A stretch of DNA of 64,000 bases from positions 654,680-718,679 of the forward strand of contig NZ_JAHCSH010000001.1 in assembly GCF_018474005.1 (NCBI RefSeq), given 5' to 3'. The position numbers and the translations under genes were made by a program. This DNA is from Curvibacter sp. CHRR-16. Lineage in GTDB: Bacteria; Pseudomonadota; Gammaproteobacteria; Burkholderiales; Burkholderiaceae_C. Within the stretch, counting starts at the first letter, position 1. Each line of letters opens with the position of its first letter. Of the stretch, positions 54,493 to 63,925 are shown piece by piece. The notes below the pieces were generated by a model. The model was not told where the DNA came from. It made no database searches and saw nothing but the letters and a program-made list of their open reading frames with translations.

Positions 54493-55125
54493 ATGCCGAG
54501 CTGGGGTATTTTGGGCGGGGCATTTGACCCGCCGCATACAGGCCATGTGGCGCTGGCGCAAACGGCGGTACAGGCCTTGGGCTTGGAGCGTTTGCTCGTC
54601 ATTCCCACAGGGCAGGCGTGGCACAAGACTCGCCCCTTGAGTGCTGGTCAGCACCGCTTGGCCATGTGCCAGTTGGCCTTTGCCAGCGTTCCCCAAGCGG
54701 TGGTGGACGACCGTGAGCTGCAGCGCAGCGGCCCCAGCTACACGGTGGATACCCTGCACGAACTGTGCACACAACACCCCGGCGTGCAGTGGAAGCTCAT
54801 CATTGGACAAGACCAAGCAGAGCGCTTGCACACGTGGCACCGCTGGCAAGATATACTGCAGATTGCTACAGTTTTTGTAGCTGTAAGAGCAAGTGGGGCG
54901 GGCTCTGCAGGCCAGTTGGCATTGAATACCATTCCCTTGGCGTTTGCCCACCACATACTGCCCATGGCGCGGGTGGATGTGAGCGCCACCGCCATACGCG
55001 CTGCGGTGCAAGCAGCAGCGCCCACTGCCACAGACTCTATTTCCGCACTGGTAGGCCCTGCTGTAGCAGGGTATATTGCGGCCCATCATCTTTACCAAGG
55101 CCTGCAAGCAGGCATCTCTGCATGA
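54493..55125 (+). CDS. nadD: Nicotinate-nucleotide adenylyltransferase
   Basis: 210 residues from the ATG at 54493 (MPSWGILGGAFDPPHTGHVALA), with the GGxFDPxHxGH nucleotide-binding motif, then IPTGQAWHKTRPL and SATAIRAAV. It adenylylates nicotinate mononucleotide in NAD synthesis. The stretch QIATVFVAVRASGAGSAG is encoded by a hairpin repeat (54865-54881) and its flank, an unusual insertion-like part for this family. ATGA overlap with rsfS. Confidence 0.92.
   Translation: MPSWGILGGAFDPPHTGHVALAQTAVQALGLERLLVIPTGQAWHKTRPLSAGQHRLAMCQLAFASVPQAVVDDRELQRSGPSYTVDTLHELCTQHPGVQWKLIIGQDQAERLHTWHRWQDILQIATVFVAVRASGAGSAGQLALNTIPLAFAHHILPMARVDVSATAIRAAVQAAAPTATDSISALVGPAVAGYIAAHHLYQGLQAGISA
54865..54881. 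repeat. GCTA...TAGC hairpin repeat, copy in nadD
   Basis: GCTACA and TGTAGC form an inverted repeat within nadD, followed by AAGAGCAAGTGGGGCGGG. It shares the TTGCTA start and layout with the copies at 25152 and 51037. Confidence 0.4.
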
Positions 55126-55892
55126 GCACAACCAACGCCAAAAAAGACGTCCAGAAACTCCAACGCGCCATCGTCGATGGTTTGGAGGACGTGAAAGCCC
55201 AAGACATTGTGGTGTTTGACACCGAAAACCTGAGCCCGCTGTTTGAGCGTGTCATCATCGCCTCCGGTACCAGCAACCGCCAAACCAAGGCCTTGGCCCA
55301 AAGCGTGATTGACTCGGTGAAGGAAGCTGGTTTTTCCAAACCCCGCGTCGAAGGCGAGGCCAACGGCGAGTGGATCATCGTGGACTGCACACAGGCGGTG
55401 GTGCACATCATGCAGCCCACCTTTCGCCAGTACTACCACTTGGAAGAGCTGTGGGGTGAAAAACCCGTGCGCATCAAGCTGGGGGCTGCCAAGCCCGTAG
55501 CCTCTGAGGCGGCACTGGCTGCCAAGGCAGAGAAAAAAGCCAGCGCTGACAAGGCTGCCAAAGCCGCTACCGGTGCTGGTGGTCTCAAGCGCAGCACGGC
55601 CGCCAAGACGGCAGCCAACGCTCCGAAAAAAGCGCCCGCCAAAGCCCCAGCGAAAAAAGCGGCAGGCAAAGCACCTGCCAAAAAAGTAGCTGCTAAGAAG
55701 GTAGCAAGCAAGAAACCCGCAGCCCCGGTGCAAAAGTTGGTGGTGAACAAACCCGTAGCCAAGAAGGCTGCTCCAGCTAAAAAGGCCACTGCACCCAAAG
55801 TCGCGGCCTCTGCCAAGCCGGCAGCTAAGAAAGTAGCGGCCAAAAAGGCGGTGGTGAAAGCCCCAGCCAAGTCCAGCAGCCGCAAGGCTTGA
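55122..55892 (+). CDS. rsfS: Ribosome silencing factor RsfS with a histone H1-like tail
   Basis: 256 residues. The first 115 form a normal RsfS ([53 protein letters not shown]), which binds ribosomal protein uL14 and blocks subunit joining. The remaining 140 are Ala, Lys and Pro repeats ([18 protein letters not shown]), strongly basic, which standard RsfS lacks. The tail might bind RNA, DNA or the ribosome. It overlaps nadD by 4 bp and precedes rlmH by 7 bp. Confidence 0.9.
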   Translation: MSTTNAKKDVQKLQRAIVDGLEDVKAQDIVVFDTENLSPLFERVIIASGTSNRQTKALAQSVIDSVKEAGFSKPRVEGEANGEWIIVDCTQAVVHIMQPTFRQYYHLEELWGEKPVRIKLGAAKPVASEAALAAKAEKKASADKAAKAATGAGGLKRSTAAKTAANAPKKAPAKAPAKKAAGKAPAKKVAAKKVASKKPAAPVQKLVVNKPVAKKAAPAKKATAPKVAASAKPAAKKVAAKKAVVKAPAKSSSRKA

Positions 55893-55899
55893 TGCCGCT

Positions 55900-56367
55900 G
55901 TGCGTCTGGTGGTAGTGGCCGTAGGCCAGCGTGTGCCCGACTGGGCGCAAACAGCGTGGGAAGACTACGCTAAGCGCTTTCCGCATGAACTGAAGGTCGA
56001 ACTCAAAGCCGTGAAGACGGAGCCGCGGGGCTCCAAGTCTTTAGAGGCTTTGTATGCGGCTGAGCGGGTGCGCATGGAGGCCGCTATCCCCAAGGGAGCC
56101 CGGGTGGTAGCACTCGATGAGCGCGGAACCGCCCTGACTACGGTGGCATTGGCGCAGCGTTTGAAGGACTGGCAGTTGGGCGGCACCGATGTGGCGCTCT
56201 TGATTGGTGGACCCGATGGCATTGAGCCCGCTTTCAAAGCGGCGGCGCATGAGCGCATCCGCATTTCCGACTTGACGTTGCCGCACGCCATGGTGCGTGT
56301 TTTGTTGGTTGAGCAGCTATATCGGGCGTGGTCTATTAACGCCAACCACCCTTACCACCGTGAATGA
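55900..56367 (+). CDS. rlmH: 23S rRNA pseudouridine1915 N3-methyltransferase
   Basis: 155 residues from a GTG at 55900 ([15 protein letters not shown]). SPOUT methyltransferase with the trefoil-knot motif [12 protein letters not shown] and the C-terminal [23 protein letters not shown]. It acts on helix 69 of the 50S subunit. It follows rsfS by 7 bp and precedes maf by 1 bp. The GTG start fits better than any nearby ATG in this frame. Confidence 0.93.
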   Translation: MRLVVVAVGQRVPDWAQTAWEDYAKRFPHELKVELKAVKTEPRGSKSLEALYAAERVRMEAAIPKGARVVALDERGTALTTVALAQRLKDWQLGGTDVALLIGGPDGIEPAFKAAAHERIRISDLTLPHAMVRVLLVEQLYRAWSINANHPYHRE

Positions 56368-56368
56368 G

Positions 56369-57007
56369 ATGGCCGACTTTATTTATCTGGCGTCGCAAAG
56401 CCCGCGCCGCCGCGAATTACTAACGCAGTTGGGTGTAGCCCACGAACTGCTGTTGCCAGATGCCCATGAGGACGCTGAAGCGCTGGAGGAGCCAATGGCC
56501 TGCGAACCCGCGCGCGAGTATGTGCAACGTGTGACGGGCCTCAAGTTTGTTGCAGCCAACGAGCGTTGGTTGCGCCGCCAGGCCGAGCAGGGTTTGGTGC
56601 GCCAGCCTATTGTGTGTGCCGATACCACTGTGACCATGGATGGGCATATTTTGGGCAAACCGCGTGACGCGGAGCATGCGGCCCAGATGCTGCGCCGCTT
56701 GAGTGGGGCGACCCACACCGTGTACACCGCGATTGCTGTGGGCTGGCCCGAGAGGGATATCCATGCCTGTAAGCCAGTACAGTTGCTCAGCAGTTCGGTG
56801 GTACACATGGCCACCATGGGCGAAGAGGATATTGCAGCCTATGTGGCCAGTGGCGAGCCCATGGGCAAGGCCGGGGCTTATGGCATTCAGGGCCGTGCGG
56901 CGGCGTTTATTGCGCGTATAGAAGGCTCGTATTCGGGCATCATGGGCTTGCCTTTGTACGAAACTGCTCAGGCACTGGGACGCTTGGCTTGGCCCGTAGC
57001 GCGCTGA
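56369..57007 (+). CDS. maf: Maf-type nucleotide pyrophosphatase
   Basis: About 212 residues from the ATG at 56369, 1 bp after the rlmH stop. YLASQSPRRRELLTQLG is the Maf start, CADTTVTMDGHILGKPRD the conserved core and KAGAYGIQGRAAAFI the end. Maf proteins hydrolyse dTTP, UTP or modified NTPs; the YhdE or YceF group cannot be told apart here with certainty. Confidence 0.92.
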   Translation: MADFIYLASQSPRRRELLTQLGVAHELLLPDAHEDAEALEEPMACEPAREYVQRVTGLKFVAANERWLRRQAEQGLVRQPIVCADTTVTMDGHILGKPRDAEHAAQMLRRLSGATHTVYTAIAVGWPERDIHACKPVQLLSSSVVHMATMGEEDIAAYVASGEPMGKAGAYGIQGRAAAFIARIEGSYSGIMGLPLYETAQALGRLAWPVAR

Positions 57008-57028
57008 TACACACACTCTGGACTACGC

Positions 57029-58528
57029 ATGCAACAAGACATCCTGATCAACTGGTCACCCCAAGAGACGCGCGTGGCTGTGGTGGAGCACGGCGCTGTG
57101 CAGGAACTGCATGTGGAGCGCACGCTCGAGCGTGGTTTGGTGGGCAATGTGTACTTGGGCAAAGTGGCTCGGGTGTTGCCAGGCATGCAGTCGGCGTTTA
57201 TCGATATTGGACTGGAGCGGGCTGCGTTTTTGCATGTGGCCGATGTGTGGCATCCCCCGGTGGAGGGCGAGAATCTCAGCACTTCACGGGCAACGCAGCC
57301 CCAGATTCCAATTGAGAAGCAGGTGTTTGAAGGTCAAGCGCTGATGGTGCAGGTCATCAAAGACCCTATTGGCACCAAAGGGGCTAGGTTGTCCACGCAA
57401 ATTAGCATTGCAGGGCGTTTGTTGGTGTTTTTGCCGCAGGATGACCATATTGGCGTGTCGCAAAAAATACCGCTGCAGCAGCGCGATGAGTTGCGCAACC
57501 GTTTGCAGGCCTTGGCCCATACGGTAGACCCCAGCAATGGCAGTGTCCAGGGGGGCGGTTTTATTTTGCGTACCAATGCCGAGGACGCCTCGGATGCGGA
57601 GCTGGCCGATGACATCGCCTATCTGCGCAAGACGTGGGCGCGCATCAAGCATGGGGCCACCCAAGTGCCACCGCCGAGTTTGCTGCACCAAGACTTGAAC
57701 CTGCTGCAGCGGGTACTGCGCGACTTGGTGGGCGAGGGTACGCAGAGCATTCGGGTGGATTCGCGCGAGCAGTACGAGGCGCTCAAAGCTTTTGGGCAGG
57801 AGTACATGCCCACGGCGGTGCACAAGCTGCAACTCTACAAGGGCGAGCGGCCGATTTTTGACCTTTATGCCATCGATGAGGACATCAGCAGGGGCTTGGC
57901 GCGGCGGGTGGATTTGAAATCGGGGGGCTACCTCATCATTGACCAAACCGAAGCCCTGACCACGGTGGACGTCAATACCGGTGGTTTTGTTGGGTCACGC
58001 AATTTCGAGGATACGATTTTCAAGACCAACTTGGAGGCGGCGCAGGCTATTGCGCGCCAACTGCGGTTGCGCAATCTGGGCGGCATCATCATCGTGGACT
58101 TTATTGATATGTCGCGTTTGGAGCACCGAGACCAAGTGTTGTCGGAGTTGCGCAAGCAGTTGGCACGCGATCGCGTGAAGACCATGATTGGTGGTTTCTC
58201 GCAATTGGGTTTGGTGGAGATGACCCGCAAGCGCACCCGTGAGTCGCTAGCGCACATGCTCAGTGAGGCTTGCCCAGTGTGTGAGGGCAAAGGTTCGGTG
58301 AAAACCGCCCGCACGGTGGCCTATGAAATTCTGCGCGAAATCCTGCGCGAGGCACGGCAATTCAATCCGCAAGAGTTTCGCGTGGTGGCATCGCCCAAAG
58401 TGATTGAACTGTTTCTGGACGAAGAAAGTCAGCATTTGGCGGGCTTGTCGGAATTTATTGGCAAGCCGGTATCCTTGCAGTCGCAGGCTGAGATGTCGCA
58501 GGAGGACTATGACATCGTCCTCCTTTAA
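57029..58528 (+). CDS. rng: Ribonuclease G
   Basis: 499 residues. NVYLGKVARVLPGMQSAFIDIGLERAAFLHV is the S1-like domain; VNTGGFVGSRNFEDTIFKTNLEAA and IIIVDFIDM hold the catalytic acidic residues, and CPVCEGKG is the Zn link. Length fits RNase G rather than RNase E. It matures 16S rRNA 5' ends and decays mRNAs. It is the last gene of the housekeeping block and overlaps the glycosyltransferase gene by 20 bp. Confidence 0.94.
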   Translation: MQQDILINWSPQETRVAVVEHGAVQELHVERTLERGLVGNVYLGKVARVLPGMQSAFIDIGLERAAFLHVADVWHPPVEGENLSTSRATQPQIPIEKQVFEGQALMVQVIKDPIGTKGARLSTQISIAGRLLVFLPQDDHIGVSQKIPLQQRDELRNRLQALAHTVDPSNGSVQGGGFILRTNAEDASDAELADDIAYLRKTWARIKHGATQVPPPSLLHQDLNLLQRVLRDLVGEGTQSIRVDSREQYEALKAFGQEYMPTAVHKLQLYKGERPIFDLYAIDEDISRGLARRVDLKSGGYLIIDQTEALTTVDVNTGGFVGSRNFEDTIFKTNLEAAQAIARQLRLRNLGGIIIVDFIDMSRLEHRDQVLSELRKQLARDRVKTMIGGFSQLGLVEMTRKRTRESLAHMLSEACPVCEGKGSVKTARTVAYEILREILREARQFNPQEFRVVASPKVIELFLDEESQHLAGLSEFIGKPVSLQSQAEMSQEDYDIVLL

Positions 58529-61034
58529 TGGTTTGCACGCAGCGGCGTCGGCGGCCGAGCGGCCTCAGCCACCGCAGCGTCTGAAGATTGCGGTGTTGTC
58601 GCGCAATTTCAGTCGCACCGGGGGCGGGGCAGAGACTTATGCCATAGCCGTTGCCGAGGAACTGGCGCAGCGGCATGAGGTGCATGTGTTTGCGCAACAT
58701 ATTGCGCACGAGCACCCTGCGATGCACTACCACCGCATCAGCCAACCATTGGCTAGACCGCGGTGGATCAATCAGCTGTGGTTTGCCTATACCACTTGGC
58801 GCGCTACGCGGCAGGGCTTTGATATCGTGCACTCGCACGAGAACACATGGCATGGAGACATTCAAACCGTGCACGTACTGCCGGTGCTGCATACGCTGTT
58901 TGCTGGATTGGGTGTTTGGCATAAGGCTTGGCGCAAGTTCCAAGTGCTCACCAGTTGGCGTTTGTCTGCGTATTGTTGGCTGGAAAAAAAGCGTTTTGCC
59001 GCACAAACTGGGCGCACTGTGGTGGCGGCATCACCCTTGTTGCTGAACACGGTGCGTGGGTGTGCACAGAGGGTTCATCGGCGTTTGCCGAACATGACTG
59101 CCATCGCTCCTGGTGTGAGCGGCCCGCTTGGTTTGGTAACAGAGGCGCAACGCAGCAGTGCTCGTGAACAATTGGGTCTGTCACTGGCACCCAGTACACA
59201 ACTAGTACTGTTGGTCGCCAATGATGCTGTCCGCAAAGGCATGCCGCAGGCCTTGCGGGCTTTGGCAGTAGGGCCCGCTCACATCCATTTGTTGGCTGTG
59301 GGGCAGGGGGAGCACCATGCCAGCATGCGTGTGCTGGCACGGCAACTGGGCGTCGCCGAACGGGTGCATTTTGTGGGGCGACAAACGAATATGCCCATCT
59401 GCTACCAAGCTGCAGATGCCTTGCTGCACCCAACGCTGGAAGACAGCTATGGCATGGTGGTATTGGAAGCCATGGCGCAGGGGTTGCCTGTTGTGGTCAG
59501 TGGGGCCCAGCATTGCGGCATCAGCCATGAGTTGCAGCACGGGCACACAGCATGGCTGGTGCAGGACCCCATGGATGTGGCGGCCATTGCCCAAGGCGTG
59601 GCAGCGGTTTTGTACGATGCTGCATTGCGCGCGCAATTGCAAGCGCAAGGTGTGCACTTTGCACAAGCGCGTACTTGGCAACTAGCTGCACAAGCCTATG
59701 AGCGGTTGTATGCGCAAGCTTGGCAAGCCAAACATCCGCGTGAGCGCTGGTTGGTGTTGGCGCATGCTTTCAATATGGATGGCCGTGCTGCCAGCCAAAC
59801 GGTGACCGATAAGCTGCCCCATTTGGAGGCGGCAGGCATTGAGTTGGTGGTGCTCAGTGGCGTATCGGGCCGCAAAGACAGGCATTTTGAACACTATCAA
59901 GTGTGGCCAGCCTTGGCTGCTGGTGTGCGTTTTGAGTTGCGGCATGTGCTGCGTCGGCATATCGACAGTCCTGTCCTCTACCGCTTGGCCATGCTGCTGC
60001 CATCGCTGATTCTGTTTCCTTTTTTGCTGGCAGAAAAGCTGCTCAAGCCCATCGAGAGCAGTTGGTCTTGGTGGATCAGCAGCTACGTGGTGGGGCGTTT
60101 TCTGGCCAGCAGGCGGCGCTTTGACCGCATTTATTCGTCGGGTGGAGCTTTTGCCGCCCACCTGGCAGGCCGCGCATTGCAGCGCAGCTTGGGCTTGCCC
60201 TGGTTGGCCGAGGTGCATGATCCGTTCATAGTGCCGGGCCATACGCCCACCACTGCGCAAGAAAAGGCCCAAGCCCGGGTAGAGCAACTCATTTGCACAC
60301 ACGCCGATGCAGCGGTGTGGTTTACCCAGGCTGCGCTGGACAGCGCACGGCGCAGGCACCCGCAGCTGGGGGAGCGTGGCCACATGGTATTGCCCGGTAT
60401 TGATGCTCCTTTTGAGGTGATGCCGCCCTATGTGCGGGGTGACAGGATGGTGATTGGCCACTTTGGCTCGCTGTCGGCGACGCGCAATTTGGTGCCTGTC
60501 ATTGCTGCCTTGGAAATACTCATCCAAAAGCATCCCGAGTTACGCCAGCAATTGGAATTGCAGGTGACAGGCGGGCCACTGGATGCAGTATCACAAGCTT
60601 GTTTGGAGCAATCCTCGGTACAGGATATGGTGCGCCATTTGGGGCGAATAGAGAAAGATCCCGCAACGGGAATGTCTGGGCGTGAGCAAATACTGCGTCG
60701 CATGCGCAGTGCTGACGTTCTGCTGCTGCTGCACGGCATAGAGCCGATTTGTGCAGAGTACATTCCATCCAAGTTGTATGAGTATTTGTGGATGCAGCGG
60801 CCGATAGTGGCGACCGTGCACCAACACCCCCAAATGACGCAATTGCTGCAAGAGCATGGGCATTGTGTCGTCGAGACTGGGCATGCTGGCATGGACTCGG
60901 TTGCCGTGCAGTTGGCTAGCGCTGTGGAGCGTTGTTGGGAGCAGTGGATTGGCAAAGGCCTGTCCGATAACGGTATTGCCAGCCCTTACACCACAGAATT
61001 TACGGTGCAGGGCATGATGGGTGCAGTGTTATGA
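58509..61034 (+). CDS. Two-domain glycosyltransferase (tandem GT4)
   Basis: About 841 residues from the ATG at 58509, inside the end of rng. The first GT4 unit covers about residues 20-400 (VLSRNFSRTGGGAETYAIAVAEEL, DALLHPTLEDSYGMVVLEAMAQGLPVVVS). The second begins near residue 415 (WLVLAHAFNMDGRAASQTVTDKLPHLEAAGIEL), includes a donor part (MVIGHFGSLSATRNLVPVIAAL, IPSKLYEYLWMQRPIVATV) and is a different GT4 subtype. A fusion or long single gene encoding two sugar transfers is suggested. It overlaps GT2 by 4 bp. Confidence 0.82.
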   Translation: MTSSSFNGLHAAASAAERPQPPQRLKIAVLSRNFSRTGGGAETYAIAVAEELAQRHEVHVFAQHIAHEHPAMHYHRISQPLARPRWINQLWFAYTTWRATRQGFDIVHSHENTWHGDIQTVHVLPVLHTLFAGLGVWHKAWRKFQVLTSWRLSAYCWLEKKRFAAQTGRTVVAASPLLLNTVRGCAQRVHRRLPNMTAIAPGVSGPLGLVTEAQRSSAREQLGLSLAPSTQLVLLVANDAVRKGMPQALRALAVGPAHIHLLAVGQGEHHASMRVLARQLGVAERVHFVGRQTNMPICYQAADALLHPTLEDSYGMVVLEAMAQGLPVVVSGAQHCGISHELQHGHTAWLVQDPMDVAAIAQGVAAVLYDAALRAQLQAQGVHFAQARTWQLAAQAYERLYAQAWQAKHPRERWLVLAHAFNMDGRAASQTVTDKLPHLEAAGIELVVLSGVSGRKDRHFEHYQVWPALAAGVRFELRHVLRRHIDSPVLYRLAMLLPSLILFPFLLAEKLLKPIESSWSWWISSYVVGRFLASRRRFDRIYSSGGAFAAHLAGRALQRSLGLPWLAEVHDPFIVPGHTPTTAQEKAQARVEQLICTHADAAVWFTQAALDSARRRHPQLGERGHMVLPGIDAPFEVMPPYVRGDRMVIGHFGSLSATRNLVPVIAALEILIQKHPELRQQLELQVTGGPLDAVSQACLEQSSVQDMVRHLGRIEKDPATGMSGREQILRRMRSADVLLLLHGIEPICAEYIPSKLYEYLWMQRPIVATVHQHPQMTQLLQEHGHCVVETGHAGMDSVAVQLASAVERCWEQWIGKGLSDNGIASPYTTEFTVQGMMGAVL

Positions 61035-61966
61035 AGCCAGTGCTTTCTTTGGTGGTTTTGGGTTACCGAAATTTTGATGCGGTGACAAAAAACTGTTTGG
61101 AATCTTTGCTACCTTGGGCTGCTTCGGCGGCTGTAGAAATATGGGTTGTCGATAACGGCTCTCCAGATGACTCAGCAGCCAAAACACGCGCTTGGTGTGA
61201 AGCACATCCCGGTTTTCGGTGTCTGATCAGCAAAAAAAATTTGGGTTTTGCCGGAGGTATGAATTGGGGGGCTAGCCACGCCCAAGGTGATTGGCTGCTT
61301 TTGGTGAACAACGACACGGTGTTTCCTGCTTTGGCTTTGGATGCATTAGAGCTAGTTGTGCAAAATGCCCCTCCCAAAGTAGCCATGCTGGGCCCGGTTA
61401 CCAATGCGGCAGGCAATGGACAGCGCTTGTGGAAACCAGAGGCAGACCATGCGCAATGGCTGCAGATTGGAAAGCAATTGCATGAAAACCCTAGCAAGCA
61501 ACTTATGCCAGCCTACCGCTGTGACTTTTTCTGCATTGCAATCCGGCGCACTGTGTGGGAGCAGTTAGGCGGGTTAGATACGGTGTTTGGTTTGGGCTAC
61601 TACGAGGACTTCGACTTCAGCCTTCGTTTGCGCAATGCAGGCTTTGAGCAAAAGATCACCGAAGATGTATTCGTTTTGCATGCAGGAAGCGCTACTTTTC
61701 AAGGTAGCAAGGAAGCAAGGGCGCTTATTAAGAAAAACAAAAAACTTTTGCAAAGTAAGCACCCTAACGCACGCTTTGAGCATACCCGGATGGGGAATCT
61801 AGCCGTTTTGGAAGCTTATGCTGTCCTAAAGCAGCAAAATCAATGGAGTGACGCCTTGGCTGTGCGCAGAGCCTTGCGTGTGGCAGCTCTTGTTGCTGAC
61901 GCACCCCGGAGTTTGATTAAGCGCTGGCTCTGGGGGCGGAGGGTTAAATATTTAAATATTTTTTAG
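61031..61966 (+). CDS. Family 2 glycosyltransferase
   Basis: 311 residues. SLVVLGYRNFDAVTKNCLESLL, VVDNGSPDDS, NLGFAGGMNWGASHAQGDWLLLVNNDT (the DxD-like NND) and GLGYYEDFDFSLRLRNAGF with the ED catalytic pair are typical of rhamnosyl- and related GT2 enzymes in O-antigen synthesis. It overlaps the tandem GT4 gene (ATGA) and precedes the ligase gene by 2 bp, so the three are co-transcribed. Confidence 0.86.
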   Translation: MKPVLSLVVLGYRNFDAVTKNCLESLLPWAASAAVEIWVVDNGSPDDSAAKTRAWCEAHPGFRCLISKKNLGFAGGMNWGASHAQGDWLLLVNNDTVFPALALDALELVVQNAPPKVAMLGPVTNAAGNGQRLWKPEADHAQWLQIGKQLHENPSKQLMPAYRCDFFCIAIRRTVWEQLGGLDTVFGLGYYEDFDFSLRLRNAGFEQKITEDVFVLHAGSATFQGSKEARALIKKNKKLLQSKHPNARFEHTRMGNLAVLEAYAVLKQQNQWSDALAVRRALRVAALVADAPRSLIKRWLWGRRVKYLNIF

Positions 61967-61968
61967 CT

Positions 61969-63219
61969 ATGAAAATTTTAAAAATACAAGAAGCGGCCAA
62001 ATTTTTTATATTGTTGGTCCCGGTTTTTTCCCTTTCCATCCCTCATTGGGGGTCTGCTGCTTCTATTGTTGCCGTATTTTTTATATCTTTATGCTTGTTT
62101 TTTGGTAAAGAAAATTGGCGCAAAAATGATATTTTTGATTTTATTGTTTTTTTTGTTTTTTCTGCTTATGTTTTGGCTATTTTATTTTCGCAAATAGCAA
62201 GAAATGATTTTTCATATAAAGCATATCTGGAACATTGGAGATGGCTTCTTGGGTGTTTTTTTTATTTGTATTTCCGAAAATTTAGTTCTGTCATGGAAAA
62301 GAAAATAGATTACATTTTGATGGCTGCTATATTTTCTAATTGCATTGCGTCTTTTTTTATTATGCCCAGCCATCAATGGGGTACAGGCAGGAAGACAATC
62401 GAATTTATTGATCCAATTGCATACGGGTATCTTAATTTTTCTTTGGCTGTCATGCTTTTAATTTCTTTGGCTTTTGATTTCAAAAAGAGAGATTTTGGAA
62501 TTGTTTTGTTTGCAAAATTGTCTTTTGTGGTGCTTGGCTTTTTTATTTCGATAATGACGCAAAGTAGAACTGGTTGGCTTGCATTTCCTGTTGTGTTTTT
62601 CGTTTTTCTGTTTGTAATTTATGGATTTAAATTGCGATGGATTGTTTTTTCATTTGTTGCGTCAGTTTTATTGAGTGTTTTGCTCTACTTCTCATCGGAT
62701 ATCGTTCATTCGAGATTGGATACGATGTTTAATGAGTTGTACAGTTATCCGTGGTCAGGTGGTATAGCTGACGAAACTTCTGTTGGGATACGTATAACTC
62801 TTCAGCGTCTTGGTTTTTATTACTTTTCTCAGAGTCCTTTTTTTGGTTGGGGCGATAAGGGGTATCTTGTTATAAAAGACTCTCCGTATGTATTGGGTTT
62901 CTCTAGTCAGTCACAGCGCGATATTGCTTTTGATGCTTTGTTTCACAGTGAGTGGGTAACGCAGAGTGTTCGCTATGGGTTGCTTGGTTTTTTTGCAACA
63001 TCTATTGTTTTTTTATACCCAGCTTTCGCTTTTCTGAAAAATGGAATTCTTTGTAATAAGTTGACAGCTATGGTTTTTGTTTTTTTGATTGTTAATCTTT
63101 TTGCTTCGCTAACATATGAGACATTCGATTCAAAGCTTTTTGTTGTATTTTATTCTTATTTTATTGCTGTGGGGTTATCAGCTATTCCAAATAGGCGGTT
63201 GAATTTTTCGAATTTTTGA
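61969..63219 (+). CDS. O-antigen ligase-like (WaaL/Wzy-type) membrane protein
   Basis: 416 residues, about eleven hydrophobic helices. A large periplasmic loop (about residues 255-315) has GIRITLQRLGFYYFSQSPFFGWG and a downstream HSEWVTQSVRYGLLGFF, typical of O-antigen ligases and Wzy-like polymerases, where the loop His and Arg act. MTQSRTGWLAFPVVF is the other conserved Arg motif. It is far more AT-rich than its neighbours, with long T runs, which suggests horizontal transfer. Confidence 0.78.
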   Translation: MKILKIQEAAKFFILLVPVFSLSIPHWGSAASIVAVFFISLCLFFGKENWRKNDIFDFIVFFVFSAYVLAILFSQIARNDFSYKAYLEHWRWLLGCFFYLYFRKFSSVMEKKIDYILMAAIFSNCIASFFIMPSHQWGTGRKTIEFIDPIAYGYLNFSLAVMLLISLAFDFKKRDFGIVLFAKLSFVVLGFFISIMTQSRTGWLAFPVVFFVFLFVIYGFKLRWIVFSFVASVLLSVLLYFSSDIVHSRLDTMFNELYSYPWSGGIADETSVGIRITLQRLGFYYFSQSPFFGWGDKGYLVIKDSPYVLGFSSQSQRDIAFDALFHSEWVTQSVRYGLLGFFATSIVFLYPAFAFLKNGILCNKLTAMVFVFLIVNLFASLTYETFDSKLFVVFYSYFIAVGLSAIPNRRLNFSNF

Positions 63220-63345
63220 TAAATTTTAAGTAAGTGGCGTGCTTTATGTTGGCGGTTTCAAATCTGAAGTGCAACACCATGGATAAATGATGAACAGGTT
63301 AGTGAATGGTAGCGTCCTTGCGCTGCTCTATAGCCTGCAGGTAAT

Positions 63346-63400
63346 CCCCCCGCAAAACCACGGGGGTGAGAAGTAGAAATTTCTCGAAGAGAATTTCTAC
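63346..63400. repeat. Two hairpins upstream of the IS3 transposase remnant
   Basis: CCCCCG (to 63352) and CGGGGG (from 63361) form one GC-rich stem; GTAGAAATTTCTC and GAGAATTTCTAC (63373-63400) form another that ends at the orfA ATG. Such stems commonly protect IS transposases from read-through translation. Confidence 0.55.
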
Positions 63401-63881
63401 ATGAAGAAGTCCAAGTTTTCCGACAGCCAGATCATGGATGCGCTCAAGCGCGTTAAGTCTGGCCTACCTGTTCCAGACCTTTGCCGCGAAGTCGGTATCA
63501 GCACGGCGACCTTCTACAAGTGGCGCGCATGAAGGAGCTTGAAGAAGAGAACCGGCGGCTCAAGAAGATGTACATCGAGGAAAAGCTCAAGGCCGAGATC
63601 GCTGCCGAGTACCTCGCAAAAAAGTAAGTCGGCCGTCTCGCCGCTGCGAGATGGCCAAGGAAGTAGTCGCTCAGCGTGGCATCAGCATTGGGCTGGCCTG
63701 CCGGGTGTTCACGGTCAGCGAGAGCTGCTACCGCATTGATGCCAAGCTCAATGCAGATAATGCCCGGATTGCCCAGTGGTTGTTGCGCCTGACGGACAAC
63801 AACCGCAGCTGGGGCTTCGGGCTGTGTTACCTGTACCTGCGCAACGTCAAAGGCCTGCAGTGGAACCACAAGCTGTATTGA
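63401..63881 (+). pseudogene. Decayed IS3-family transposase (orfA and start of orfB)
   Basis: OrfA starts at 63401 (KKSKFSDSQIMDALKRVKSG, then LCREVGISTATFYKWRA), a helix-turn-helix followed by an immediate stop where the normal KYGG... segment is missing; the leucine-zipper part (KELEEENRRLKKMYIEEKLKAE) resumes at 63529. OrfB (MAKEVVAQRGISIGLACRVF, WGFGLCYLYLRNVKG) is cut at WNHK near 63875. No DDE core is left. The loss of a short segment between repeated GCGCGC-like bases may explain the orfA break. Confidence 0.8.
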
Positions 63882-63925
63882 CCCAGTAAAAAACTGCTCA
63901 GGTGTTATCTTTGAAGGAAACACAG

